Source: Tardiphaga sp051811025
GTDB taxonomy: Bacteria; Pseudomonadota; Alphaproteobacteria; Rhizobiales; Xanthobacteraceae
Assembly (NCBI RefSeq): GCF_051811025.1
Contig: NZ_JBPWQE010000001.1
Span: 3,658,001-3,722,000, forward strand
Direction of reading: 5' to 3'
DNA length: 64,000 nucleotides
Shown: positions 55,384 to 64,000 of the stretch, piece by piece
How the letters are laid out: each line of letters starts with the position of its first letter
How positions within the stretch are numbered: the stretch's first letter is position 1
Position numbers and translations under genes: made by a program
Notes under the pieces: generated by a model
Told to the model about the DNA's origin: nothing
Seen by the model: the letters and a program-made list of their open reading frames with translations, nothing else
Database searches by the model: none

Positions 55384-56274
55384 ATGACCACGCCCCAAGG
55401 AACCAGCCGCGCCACCTTCGCTGTCGGCGACGAATTCAGCGCCAAGCGCATTGTCGATCTCCTCACCGAGAGTTTCGAGGAAGGCCAGGCCGCGATCGCT
55501 GCATTCGAGAGCCCCGAGGGCCGCTGGGACGTCACCGTGCATTTCGCCGACCCGCCGGACGAGGCGTCGATCCGCGACCTCGTGAGCCTCGCCTCGGACG
55601 ATACCGTCGCGGCGAGCATCGTGTTCGACAGCATCGAAGCGAAGGACTGGGTCAAGGAAAGTCTTAAGGGTCTGGTGCCAGTGCGCGCCGGCCGCTTCAT
55701 CGTCCACGGCCAGCATGACCGGGACCAAGTACGCCCCAATCAACTGGGCATCGAGATCGAGGCCGCGCTGGCTTTTGGCACCGGCCATCACGGCACCACG
55801 CGCGGCTGCCTCATCTATCTGGATTATGTGCTGCGTGCGAAGGCGCCGAAACGGATGCTCGATCTGGGTACCGGCACAGGCGTGCTGGCCATCGCTGCTG
55901 CGAAGGCGACGAAACGCCGCGTGCTGGCGACCGATATCGACCCGATGTCTGTGAAGGTGGCGCGCGAGAACATGCGGCTCAACGGCGTTGGTAATCTCGT
56001 CGATACCGTTTGCGCCACCGGCTTTTCCTCGCCGGCCTTCGGCGATCGCGCGCCGTTCGATCTGATCCTCGCAAACATCCTGGCCAACCCGCTGCGGGCG
56101 ATGTCCACCGATATGAGCCGGCACCTCACGCGCAACGGCATGGTGATCCTGTCCGGGCTTTTACCGCATCAGGCGATGAGCGTGATCGCCGCGTATCGCG
56201 CCCGCGGGCTGGTGCTACGCAAGCATCAGATCGTTGAGGGCTGGAGCAGCCTGTTGATGCAGCGCGAAGGCTGA
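55384..56274 (+). CDS. prmA: Ribosomal protein L11 methyltransferase
   Basis: A 296-residue SAM-dependent enzyme trimethylating L11. The PrmA fingerprint ALAFGTGHHGTTRGCL precedes the SAM motif MLDLGTGTGVLAIAAAK, then ATDIDPMSVKVARENMRLNG and the catalytic-region FDLILANILANPL. The ATG at 55384 is used; a GTG at 55348 would add 12 residues without a ribosome-binding site at either start. Confidence 0.93.
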   Translation: MTTPQGTSRATFAVGDEFSAKRIVDLLTESFEEGQAAIAAFESPEGRWDVTVHFADPPDEASIRDLVSLASDDTVAASIVFDSIEAKDWVKESLKGLVPVRAGRFIVHGQHDRDQVRPNQLGIEIEAALAFGTGHHGTTRGCLIYLDYVLRAKAPKRMLDLGTGTGVLAIAAAKATKRRVLATDIDPMSVKVARENMRLNGVGNLVDTVCATGFSSPAFGDRAPFDLILANILANPLRAMSTDMSRHLTRNGMVILSGLLPHQAMSVIAAYRARGLVLRKHQIVEGWSSLLMQREG

Positions 56275-56345
56275 TACGCCATTCGTCATTTTCCGAACTC
56301 CGGAATAATGACGGGCGATCTGGCGAAAGCTGCTGGCGGGGTTTG

Positions 56346-56561
56346 CTACTTCGGGGGCGGTACGTCGCGGCGACGAAGCGTTGCATTTTCCAGCCGCTCG
56401 ACGCGCGTCACGCGGGCTTCGACGAAACGGCCCAGAATCTGGATGATGCCGCTGCGTTGATTTGGCTGATTGGGCAGGACTTGAGTGGACTGAATCTGGG
56501 TCGGCTGGGAATGGCCATGCGTGGCCGGTGGCGAAATTTTCTCGAACGTAAAAGCAGGCAT
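56346..56561 (-). CDS. Small protein of unknown function
   Basis: A 71-residue reading frame starting MPAFTFEKISPPATHGHSQP. GAGGGGATACACA just upstream of the ATG is a good ribosome-binding site and sets the start. The N-terminal half is Gln/Pro/Thr-rich and polar. The C-terminal half (IIQILGRFVEARVTRVERLE) could form an amphipathic helix. It lies between convergent prmA and the divergently placed aminopeptidase gene. I do not recognise it. Confidence 0.5.
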   Translation of the reverse strand: MPAFTFEKISPPATHGHSQPTQIQSTQVLPNQPNQRSGIIQILGRFVEARVTRVERLENATLRRRDVPPPK

Positions 56562-56750
56562 TGTGTATCCCCTCTTCGTTGAGTTGAGACACTCTGGATG
56601 GCCAAGCATCGCGCCGACAACACAAGCCGGGTGAAATTGTTCCATCCGGTTGAACACAACCATCAGATTTCAAGCATAACTTGTGCCAAATCCGCGCAAC
56701 CCTGCCCCTCGATTGCGGGCCTGACAGCGCACCCATAGGATAATCCCGCG

Positions 56751-58589
56751 ATGTTCGAAGCCCATTTCCAGACGTTCGAAGAGCCCGAAAGCGGCGTGGC
56801 GCTGACTGCGCGGCTGGCCGCATTTCGCGAGGAATTGCTGCGCCGGAAACTGGCAGGCTTCGTGATTCCCCGCGCCGATCAGCAGCAAAACGAATATGTG
56901 CCGCCCTCCGACGAGCGGCTGGCCTGGCTCACCGGCTTCACCGGATCGGCCGGCATGGCCGTGGTGCTGCTCCAGCAAGCCGCCGTGTTCGTGGACGGCC
57001 GCTATACGCTGCAGGCGGCGAAACAAGTTGATGTGAATGCGTGGAGCATCCAGTCGCTGGTCGAGCCGCCGCCGGAAAGCTGGCTCGCCGATCACCTCAA
57101 GCCCGAAGATCGCCTCGGATTTGATCCGTGGCTGCACACTTCTGCGGCAGCCGAACGGCTGGCAGCCGCCTGCGCCAAGGCCGGCGCCGAACTCGTCGCG
57201 GTCGACAGCAATCCGCTCGATTCGGTCTGGACCGAGCGCCCGGCGCCGCCGCTCGGCGCAGTATCGATCCATGGCCTCGAATTCGCCGGCGTCTCCGAAG
57301 CCGACAAGCTTGCCCAGATCCGCGCCGAGATGGAACGGCTTCGTGTCGATGCGCTGGTGCTGTCAGATTCCCATGCGGTCGCCTGGACCTTCAATATCCG
57401 CGGCGCCGATGTCTCGCATACGCCGTTGCCGCTGTCCTATGCGCTGGTGCCGAAACACGGCCGGCCGCAGGTGTTCGTCGACCACCGCAAACTCTCCAAC
57501 AGCGCACGCAACCATCTGGAGGTCTCGGCCGATGTGCAGGAGCCGGATGCGCTGATATCGGCGCTGAGCAACCTCGCCGCCTCCGGTGCATCAATTGCGC
57601 TCGACAATGCCACCGCCGCCGATGCACTGAGCCGGCTGATCACAGCCGCAGGCGGCAAGCCCCTTCGCGGTGCCGATCCCGTCGCACTGCTCAAGGCGGT
57701 GAAGAATCCCGTCGAGATCAAGGGCACGCAGACCGCGCATCGCCGCGATGCCGTGGCACTGGCGCGCTTTCTCGCCTGGATCGACCGCGAGGCACCAAAG
57801 GGCAAGCTCACCGAAATCGATACCGTCGAGGCGCTGGAGACATTCCGCCGCCAGACCGGCGCGCTGAAGGATGTGTCGTTTCCGACCATCGCCGGCACCG
57901 GGCCGAATGGCGCCATCGTTCATTACCGCGTCACCCGCAAGACCAATCGCCGTATCGCGCTGGGCGATCTGCTGCTGATCGATTCCGGCGCGCAATATGA
58001 AGATGGCACCACCGACGTCACCCGCACCATCGCCATCGGCGAGCCGACCGACGAAATGCGCGACCGCTTCACCCGCGTGCTGCGCGGCCATATCGCAATT
58101 GCGCGCGCGGCGTTTCCCGACGGCACCACCGGCGCGCAGCTCGATACGCTGGCACGGCAGTTTCTCTGGCACGCCGGTCTCGATTTCGCCCATGGCACCG
58201 GCCACGGCGTCGGCAGCTATCTGTCGGTCCATGAAGGTCCGGCGCGGATCTCCAAGCTCGGCACTACGCCGCTCAAGCGCGGCATGATCCTCTCCAACGA
58301 GCCCGGCTACTACAAGACCGACGCCTTCGGCATTCGCATCGAGAACCTCGAACTGGTGGTCGAGGCCCATATCGAGGGCGCCGAGCAGCCGATGAATGCA
58401 TTCGAGACGCTGACACTGGCGCCGATCGACCGCCGGCTGATCAATGCGCATCGCATCAGCAAGCGCGAGCTGAAGTGGATCAACGACTACCATGCCCGCG
58501 TTCGCCGCGAGGTGATGCCGCTGCTCGACGATGAAGCGACGCGGGTCTGGCTCGAAGCGGCGACAGAACCGCTGATGCAGCCGCAATAG
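56751..58589 (+). CDS. Aminopeptidase P family (M24) peptidase, long form
   Basis: A 612-residue three-domain metallopeptidase resembling eukaryotic cytosolic aminopeptidase P, which removes N-terminal residues preceding proline. Two creatinase-like N-terminal domains (DERLAWLTGFTGSAGMAVVL; ALVLSDSHAVAWTFNIRG) are followed by the M24 catalytic domain. Likely metal ligands are the two Asp of LIDSGAQYEDGTTDVTRT, His in GTGHGVGSYL, Glu in SNEPGYY and Glu in IRIENLEL. The MFS exporter gene starts 18 nt downstream. Confidence 0.9.
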   Translation: MFEAHFQTFEEPESGVALTARLAAFREELLRRKLAGFVIPRADQQQNEYVPPSDERLAWLTGFTGSAGMAVVLLQQAAVFVDGRYTLQAAKQVDVNAWSIQSLVEPPPESWLADHLKPEDRLGFDPWLHTSAAAERLAAACAKAGAELVAVDSNPLDSVWTERPAPPLGAVSIHGLEFAGVSEADKLAQIRAEMERLRVDALVLSDSHAVAWTFNIRGADVSHTPLPLSYALVPKHGRPQVFVDHRKLSNSARNHLEVSADVQEPDALISALSNLAASGASIALDNATAADALSRLITAAGGKPLRGADPVALLKAVKNPVEIKGTQTAHRRDAVALARFLAWIDREAPKGKLTEIDTVEALETFRRQTGALKDVSFPTIAGTGPNGAIVHYRVTRKTNRRIALGDLLLIDSGAQYEDGTTDVTRTIAIGEPTDEMRDRFTRVLRGHIAIARAAFPDGTTGAQLDTLARQFLWHAGLDFAHGTGHGVGSYLSVHEGPARISKLGTTPLKRGMILSNEPGYYKTDAFGIRIENLELVVEAHIEGAEQPMNAFETLTLAPIDRRLINAHRISKRELKWINDYHARVRREVMPLLDDEATRVWLEAATEPLMQPQ

Positions 58590-58607
58590 CGAGAGAACAG
58601 CCACCAC

Positions 58608-59861
58608 GTGAATTACAGCCCGCCTTTTCCAAAAGTCGACGCCGTCGACCTCTCCAAATCGCGGGTGATGCTGCTGTTGCTGGTGGTGATGACCGGCATC
58701 GCGCCGATCTCGCTCTATATGCTGGTGCCGGCGCTGCCCGAACTCGCCCGCACCTTCGGCGCCGATATCTCCATCGCGCAGATGACCGTGTCGCTCTACA
58801 TGGTCGGGCTCGCCTTCTCGCAGCTCATCATGGGGCCATTGTCCGATAAATTCGGCCGGCGTCCGGTGCTGCTTGCCGGTCTCGGCCTGATGGTGATCGC
58901 CGGCATCGGCTCGAGCTTTGCACTCACATTGCCGCAGCTGATCGCCGCACGGTTCTTTCAGGCGCTCGGCGGCGCGACGGGCATGGTGATGAGCCGCGCC
59001 ATCATCAGGGACCTCTATCCGCGCGAACGCGTCGGCGCGATGATCAGCCTCGTCATCGCGGTCATGATGATCGCGCAGATGCTGAGCCCGCTGGCCGGCG
59101 GTCTCCTGGAAACCGGTTTCGGCTGGCGCGCGATCTTCTATGTGGTCACGGCGTCTTCGCTGGTCGTGACGCTGGCCATCGCTTTTTTTCTGCCGGAGAC
59201 AAGACGGCGCGCAGCCAGTGACGTGAGCGGCGGCGGATTTATCGCCGACTCCCGCGTCCTGCTGCGCAGCCGGACCTTCATCGGCTATCTCCTGTGTTAT
59301 GTCGTGGCATCCTGGATCATCTTCACCTTTGCCGGCGCCGGTCCTTATGTCGTCGTCACGCAGATGGGCCGCAGCTCCGCCGAATATGGCGCGTGGTTCG
59401 CGACGTCGGGTCTTGCTTATCTCGTCGGCAATCTCTGCTGCGTGCGCTTTGCGCCGCGCCGGACCATCGAGCAACTGATCTGGTTCGGCCTCGCGCTGCA
59501 ATTCGGCGGAGCGCTGCTCAATGTGGTCTGGGGCCTCACCGGGCTGAACCAGAATCCGGCCTGGCTGTTCCTCACCCATATGATCGTGATGTTCGGCAAT
59601 GCCTTCGTGATGTCGAACGGCGCCGCGGGTGCGCTCAGCATTCGTCCGCATGCCGCGGGCACGGCATCCGGCATGATGGGCTTCCTGCAGATGGGCCTGG
59701 GTTCGCTGTGCTCGCAATTCGGCGCCTGGCTCGGCGGCCATTTCGCGACACCGGTACCGCTCAACATCGCGCTCGTCGTGCTGTCCTGCGGCTGCGCAGC
59801 CGCGATGATCTTCCTGGTCCCCCGCCGCAAGACGGTGGTGACGGAAGAACTGATCGAGTAG
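58608..59861 (+). CDS. Bcr/CflA-family MFS exporter
   Basis: A 417-residue major facilitator with twelve hydrophobic segments. The family motif A reads GPLSDKFGRRPVLLAG and the Bcr/CflA pattern FQALGGATGMVMSRAIIRDL is clear. Such proteins export drugs, sulfonamides or cysteine-derived metabolites. The start is a GTG at 58608 after GAGAGAACAGCCAC. It is probably co-transcribed with the aminopeptidase gene. Confidence 0.88.
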   Translation: MNYSPPFPKVDAVDLSKSRVMLLLLVVMTGIAPISLYMLVPALPELARTFGADISIAQMTVSLYMVGLAFSQLIMGPLSDKFGRRPVLLAGLGLMVIAGIGSSFALTLPQLIAARFFQALGGATGMVMSRAIIRDLYPRERVGAMISLVIAVMMIAQMLSPLAGGLLETGFGWRAIFYVVTASSLVVTLAIAFFLPETRRRAASDVSGGGFIADSRVLLRSRTFIGYLLCYVVASWIIFTFAGAGPYVVVTQMGRSSAEYGAWFATSGLAYLVGNLCCVRFAPRRTIEQLIWFGLALQFGGALLNVVWGLTGLNQNPAWLFLTHMIVMFGNAFVMSNGAAGALSIRPHAAGTASGMMGFLQMGLGSLCSQFGAWLGGHFATPVPLNIALVVLSCGCAAAMIFLVPRRKTVVTEELIE

Positions 59862-59957
59862 GCCGAAGGCGAAGAGAGCGGGTTGTTGTAGGAGCTTTCT
59901 TCTCCCTCCCCCTAGCGCGGCGCAGCCGCGCGCGGTGGGGAGGGTGGATCGACCGCT

Positions 59958-59982
59958 CTAGCGAAGCTTCGCTTCGCACGGG
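59958..59982. repeat. 25-bp palindromic intergenic repeat, copy 2
   Basis: An exact inverted copy of 4722-4746. It lies in the GC-rich palindromic stretch 59900-60061 after the Bcr/CflA gene, which contains further inverted repeats. Confidence 0.6.
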
Positions 59983-60061
59983 CGGTCGAGACGGGTGGGG
60001 TCGTGCCACGAACGCTGTCCTCGCATGGGAGAGACCCCACCCCGGCCTATCGGCCGCCCCT

Positions 60062-60715
60062 CCCCACTGCGCTTCGCTTGGGGGAGGGATTCCTTTGGCG
60101 CCTGTGCGTCGTTGCTGATGTGAATGTCAAACAGCCACTGTTCCGCAGACATGCGTCATCGCCCCCATTGTTTGCGGCGCGGGGGCGCCGTCGTGTTTCG
60201 CATTCCCGCCCCCTTGCGAGAGGGCGTGCGGAACGCCGGGTGCCCGTTGCACCCTTGGGCCTGATGCCGATGCGGTCTTCCGCAGGGGTAATGCATCAGG
60301 ACTTTCGGAGGCGCCGAGCGAGTGCCCGACGTTCCGCCTGCGGTGTTTTTTCAGCCTGCTTGCGCTTTGCCTTGGCGAACGATCCGATCACCAAAACTAT
60401 GGTCCCACGGCGGAGGGACAGGGAGCCTCAAGCGAGAAAGCCGGACGCGTTTTGACTTGGTCGTCCGTCACACTGTCCAGGGGTCTTTCCATCCCAAGGT
60501 CGGCCGTCTCCTTGCCAGTGGCAGTGCTGGCGCAGATCCGTCCTGCCCGAAGACAGACGTCACCCATGAACCGCGTAACGCCGCATCTCCGGCGTCCACC
60601 GCACCCAGCCCCGCGAACGTGACGATCGCGCTCGCCCCTCTCATCGGGGCTGGACGGAGGGGAATATAAACCTGACAGGGATGCTGTCAACGGGATATAG
60701 GAAAATATGTTTATG
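60062..60715 (-). repeat. Dispersed ~655-bp repeat, copy B
   Basis: Its complement matches 22496-23153 throughout, including the edges ATAAACAT and AAGCGAAGCGCAGTGGGG. On the minus strand it contains a small frame starting at 60152, MSAEQWLFDIHISND, equivalent to MSEEQWLFEIHICDG in copy A. A frame on the plus strand (60322-60669) is broken in copy A. The non-coding region 59862-60945 consists of GC-rich palindromes, this repeat and the 148-bp palindromic repeat, and shows no convincing independent gene. Confidence 0.8.
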
Positions 60716-60731
60716 GATGTTAGGGCCCACA

Positions 60732-60879
60732 CTCGTCATTCCGGGGCGGGACCGGCGCCGAAGGCGACGGGACTGAACCCGGAATCTCAACGTTGGAGTC
60801 TCCGTAGAGCCAAACACTCCGGGATTCCGGGTTCGCACTGCAGCGGCTTCGCCGCTTTCATGCGTCCCGGAATGACGAG
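60732..60879. repeat. 148-bp palindromic intergenic repeat
   Basis: The ends CTCGTCATTCCGGG and CCCGGAATGACGAG are inverted, and a second inverted pair (GAACCCGGAATC, GATTCCGGGTTC) is nested inside. Similar elements beginning TCGTCATTCCGGG are frequent between genes in Bradyrhizobium-group genomes. It lies 66 bp after the ligA stop and could fold into a long hairpin in the ligA transcript. Confidence 0.7.
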
Positions 60880-60945
60880 CCAAGACGGCACCCCGCATGA
60901 CGAGTGTGGAGCGAGCGCGCGGGAAAATGCCGGGTACGATCGCCC

Positions 60946-63318
60946 CTACCCCCCGATCAGCGCCAGCCACTCGTCTTCCGTCAATACGGCGACGCCGAGA
61001 TCGCGCGCCTTGGTGAGCTTCGAGCCGGCATCCTCGCCGGCCACCACATAGTCCGTCTTCTTCGACACCGAGCCTGCGACCTTGGCGCCGAGGCGCTCGG
61101 CACCGGCTTTGGCTTCATCACGCGTGAACTTGGTCAGCGAGCCCGTGAACACCACGGTCTTGCCGGCCACCGGCGTGTCGGTCTTGGCCTGCGCGACATC
61201 GAGCACCTCGATCTCGCCAAGCAATTCGTCGAGCGCCTTGACGTTACGCTTTTCGGCGAAGAACTCGACCACCGCGTCTGCGACGATTTCACCGACGCCG
61301 TCGATGGCGTTGAGATCGGAATAGGCTTCAGACGTATTCTCCTCGCCGCCCTGCCCCGCAGCGGCCGCCAGCATCGCATCGCGGAACGCGGTGAATGATC
61401 CATAGTGCCGGGCCAGCAGCTTGGCATTGCCTTCGCCGATGTGACGGATGCCGAGCGCGAAGATCAGGCGATTGAGCTCGATCTTGCGGCGGTCATCGAT
61501 GGCGGCGAACAGGTTGCGCACCGAGGTCTCGCCGTAACCTTCACGGTCTCGCAGCTTCTTGGTGTTGCGCTCGTCGCGCTTCTGCAGCGTAAAGATATCG
61601 ACGGGATGCATGATGATGCCCTCGTCGTAGAATTCCTGGATCTGCTTGTCGCCGAGCCCGTCGATGTCGAAGGCCAGCCGCGAGACGAAATGCTTGAGCT
61701 TCTCGACCGCCTGCGCCGGACACACCAGCGCGCCGGTGCAGCGCGTGACGACTTCGTCATTCTCGCGGATGGCGTGGCTGCCGCAGACCGGACACTTGGT
61801 GGGAAATTCATACGGCTTTGCGCTCTTCGGGCGCTTGTCGAGGACAACATTGACGACCTGCGGGATCACATCGCCGGCGCGCTGCACGATCACCGTGTCG
61901 CCTTCGCGGATATCGACGCCGTCGCGCAGCGGCTGGCCGTCATTGCCGATGCCTTTGATGTAATCGGCATTGTGCAGCGTCGCATTTGACACCACGACAC
62001 CGCCCACCGTGATCGGCGTCAGCCGCGCCACCGGCGTCAGCGCGCCGGTGCGGCCGACCTGGATATCGATTTTCTCCAGCACCGTGGTCGCCTGCTCGGC
62101 CGCGAATTTATGCGCGATGGCCCAGCGCGGCGCGCGGCCGGCAAAACCGAGCCTATCTTGCAGATCAAGCCTGTTAATCTTGTAAACGACTCCGTCAATA
62201 TCGTAGCCAAGCGACGAGCGCTTGGATTCGATATCCCTGTAGAAACCAATTACCTCGTCGACGGTTTTACATACTTGAACAAGGGGATTCACAACGAATC
62301 CCAGCTTCTTCATCCACTTCAGCATGCCGATCTGAGTATCGGCGGGACGTTCGCTTAGCTCACCCCATGTATAGGCAAAAAACTTCAATGGGCGAGACTT
62401 CGTCACCACAGGATCTTTTTGGCGCAGTGAACCAGCAGCGAAATTCCTTGGATTTGCTGCAACCTGCTTTCCAGAATTCTTTTGCCGCTCGTTGAACGAC
62501 ACAAAGTCCTCGGTACGGATATATACTTCACCACGCACCTCGCAGACTTCAGGGATCCTTTTTCCTTTTAGCTCCATTGGTATTTCGGGAATATTTTTCA
62601 CGTTTGCAGTGACGTCTTCGCCTTCCGCACCATCGCCCCTCGTAGCGCCGGTCACGAGCTTTCCATACTCGTACCGCAATGACATAGAGAGACCGTCGAT
62701 CTTCGGCTCAGCAACCACTTCAGGGATATTCTCTGAATTCAACCGGAGGAATCTGCTGGCCCGCGCCAAGAATTCTGAGACATCATCGTCGTCAAATGCG
62801 TTATTTAGCGAAAGCATCGGCACCGAGTGCCGCACCTTTGCAAATGATCCGGACGGCCTTGCTCCAACGTCCAAATACCTTCTAAGGATGCGATCTCCGC
62901 CAAACTCCTCGGCCAACAACAACAAATCTTTTAAACAATCATACTCGGCATCTTTGACATCCGACTTGGACTGATTGTTGTACAAATTGTCTTGAATCCG
63001 AACAAAGTCGAATAGCTTGCTGTAGGTCGTTGAGAGATTCTGAAATTTTTCGATGTTGCTTCTAGCGAAGGACAAAAAATCCTTCTTATCCGCAACCTTC
63101 GAGTACTGATCGAAAATCGGATAGTGAAAAGTAACATATAAATCGCGCAACAAATTATCTGGCAGGTACTTGAAGGTTTTTTCGACAGTGCTGGAGTTAT
63201 AGCGGGACAAGACTTGAGGAATATCTCGAGCGAGCCGCGAGATTGCCTTCTCGCGATCCTCGCTTCTTCCGAAATTTAGATCTTCGCGCTTACCCGGCTC
63301 GCCAAAAAAATCAGTCAT
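60946..63318 (-). CDS. ligA: NAD-dependent DNA ligase, mosaic
   Basis: A 790-residue LigA sealing nicks in replication and repair. The adenylation lysine is K206 in AEPKIDG. The OB-fold, four-cysteine zinc finger (CPVCG...CTGALVCP), helix-hairpin-helix and C-terminal BRCT (FTGSLTKFTRDEAKAGAERL) domains are complete. Compared with E. coli LigA, everything is offset by 91 residues because of an N-terminal extension of unknown function. In domain Ia, Tyr22, Asp32, Tyr35 and Asp36 have counterparts (113, 123, 126, 127), but His23 is Asn114. DNA encoding the first ~390 residues is much AT-richer than the rest. GGAGAACGTTAAAC precedes the start, and recN ends 27 nt upstream. Confidence 0.93.
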   Translation of the reverse strand: MTDFFGEPGKREDLNFGRSEDREKAISRLARDIPQVLSRYNSSTVEKTFKYLPDNLLRDLYVTFHYPIFDQYSKVADKKDFLSFARSNIEKFQNLSTTYSKLFDFVRIQDNLYNNQSKSDVKDAEYDCLKDLLLLAEEFGGDRILRRYLDVGARPSGSFAKVRHSVPMLSLNNAFDDDDVSEFLARASRFLRLNSENIPEVVAEPKIDGLSMSLRYEYGKLVTGATRGDGAEGEDVTANVKNIPEIPMELKGKRIPEVCEVRGEVYIRTEDFVSFNERQKNSGKQVAANPRNFAAGSLRQKDPVVTKSRPLKFFAYTWGELSERPADTQIGMLKWMKKLGFVVNPLVQVCKTVDEVIGFYRDIESKRSSLGYDIDGVVYKINRLDLQDRLGFAGRAPRWAIAHKFAAEQATTVLEKIDIQVGRTGALTPVARLTPITVGGVVVSNATLHNADYIKGIGNDGQPLRDGVDIREGDTVIVQRAGDVIPQVVNVVLDKRPKSAKPYEFPTKCPVCGSHAIRENDEVVTRCTGALVCPAQAVEKLKHFVSRLAFDIDGLGDKQIQEFYDEGIIMHPVDIFTLQKRDERNTKKLRDREGYGETSVRNLFAAIDDRRKIELNRLIFALGIRHIGEGNAKLLARHYGSFTAFRDAMLAAAAGQGGEENTSEAYSDLNAIDGVGEIVADAVVEFFAEKRNVKALDELLGEIEVLDVAQAKTDTPVAGKTVVFTGSLTKFTRDEAKAGAERLGAKVAGSVSKKTDYVVAGEDAGSKLTKARDLGVAVLTEDEWLALIGG

Positions 63319-63345
63319 GTTTAACGTTCTCCGACCGACCGCCTA

Positions 63346-64000
63346 TTAAACGGCCGAACGCAGCAATCGATCCGCCGCCGCCCTCGCCTCAGCGGTAATC
63401 TCTGCGCCGGCCAGCATGCGTGCGATTTCCTCGCGGCGGTGGTCCTTGGCCAGCGTGTTGACGCGGGTCGCCATGCGCTTGCCCTTGTCGAGGGCGTCCT
63501 TGGAGATCAGTAGGTGCTGGTCGGCCCGTGCCGCAACCTGCGGAGCGTGGGTGACGGCCATCACCTGGACCTTGCCGGCGAGCCGCGCCAGGCGCGCGCC
63601 GATGGCGTCGGCCACCGCGCCGCCGACACCCGTATCGATTTCGTCGAACACCAAGGTCGGCGCGGAGCCCTTGTCGGAGAGCACGACTTTCAGCGCGAGC
63701 AGGAAGCGCGACAGTTCGCCACCGGAGGCGACCTTCATCATCGGGCCCGGACGGGTGCCGGGATTGGTCTGAACCCAGAACTCGACGCGATCGATGCCGT
63801 GCGGACCCGGCGTCCCTGCATCGCTGTCGACCTGGGTGATGAATTTCGCACGTTCGAGCTTGAGCGGCCCGAGTTCGGCGATGACGGCCTTGTTGAGCTT
63901 CTCGGCGGACTTGATGCGCGCGGCCGAAAGCTTGCTCGCCGCAGCGCTATACTTCTTGTCGGCCTCCGACGCCGCGCTCTCCAGTCCCTTGAGCTGGCCG
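63346..64000 (-). CDS. recN: DNA repair protein RecN, C-terminal part
   Basis: About 218 residues of the C-terminal part of RecN, an SMC-like ATPase for double-strand break repair. It shows the coiled-coil return and head: LGPLKLERAKF, the ABC signature region MMKVASGGELSRFLLALKVV, Walker B LVFDEIDTGVGG and VTHAPQVAARADQHL. The 5' part lies beyond the window. The frame is open without interruption to the last base. It is followed by ligA after 27 nt, the usual order in Rhizobiales. Confidence 0.93.
   Translation of the reverse strand, partial: GQLKGLESAASEADKKYSAAASKLSAARIKSAEKLNKAVIAELGPLKLERAKFITQVDSDAGTPGPHGIDRVEFWVQTNPGTRPGPMMKVASGGELSRFLLALKVVLSDKGSAPTLVFDEIDTGVGGAVADAIGARLARLAGKVQVMAVTHAPQVAARADQHLLISKDALDKGKRMATRVNTLAKDHRREEIARMLAGAEITAEARAAADRLLRSAV

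Noticed and set aside
57591..59741. 716-residue open frame on the minus strand
   Set aside because: It is antisense to the aminopeptidase P and Bcr/CflA genes, is rich in His, Gln, Arg and Asp, and shows no domain. Such long shadows are expected in high-GC DNA.

Overview
The window reads as a chromosomal segment of an alphaproteobacterium of the Bradyrhizobium/Rhodopseudomonas/Afipia/Tardiphaga group (Nitrobacteraceae). The basis is high GC, the gene orders thyA-(GNAT)-folA-hflK-hflC-DUF2065-degP, miaA/serB divergent and recN-ligA, the alphaproteobacterial SspB adaptor, the DUF4169/ribbon-helix-helix pair, several TctC/Bug-type binding proteins, and GC-rich palindromic repeats between genes. 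No rRNA, tRNA, CRISPR array, prophage or transposase gene was seen.

Layout. 1-4.7 kb: a cupin, an ABC importer lacking a binding protein, and a divergent OpuB/EgtU-type importer whose permease and binding protein are fused. 4.8-8.4 kb: two paralogous membrane sulfatase/LTA-synthase-like enzymes, each preceded at the same distance by a conserved tandem 11-bp repeat. 8.6-12.2 kb: a LivK-like binding protein, an FCD-GntR regulator with its own palindrome, an SDR and a TonB-C protein. 12.3-17.6 kb: the branched-chain amino acid genes ilvI-ilvH-(two exporter-like genes)-ilvC, with a newly located short ilv leader peptide and attenuator at 17441-17619. 17.8-22.3 kb: a small exported protein, miaA/serB, and a RidA/Bug pair with a divergent MarR. 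22.3-23.3 kb: a repeat region. 23.3-29.4 kb: the degP, hflKC, folA and thyA quality-control and folate block. 29.5-34 kb: tctBAC and a split chromate transporter. 34.2-37 kb: sspB, fumC and the DUF4169/RHH pair. 37-44.7 kb: AsmA, an MFS carrier, a D-lactate dehydrogenase-like flavoprotein, a thioesterase and DUF1328. 44.9-49.9 kb: a UvrD-type helicase, a lone HicB-like protein, an ABC-2 exporter and a glycine-zipper protein. 50.2-59.9 kb: L,D-transpeptidase, spermidine-synthase-like membrane protein, PYROXD2-like flavoprotein, prmA, aminopeptidase P and a Bcr/CflA exporter. 59.9-60.9 kb: a second repeat region. 60.9-64 kb: ligA and the end of recN.

Most genes are housekeeping or transport. 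The observations most worth a second look are the ilv attenuator, whose leader peptide appears almost leaderless; a mosaic ligA whose first ~390 codons are markedly AT-richer than the rest and carry a ~91-residue N-terminal extension; the conserved PhoB-box-like element duplicated upstream of the two sulfatase paralogs; and a ~655-bp inverted repeat pair (22.5 kb and 60.4 kb) carrying a conserved 30-codon reading frame. All positions, motifs and repeats were read by eye from the sequence. Family assignments come from recognised motifs, not from database searches.
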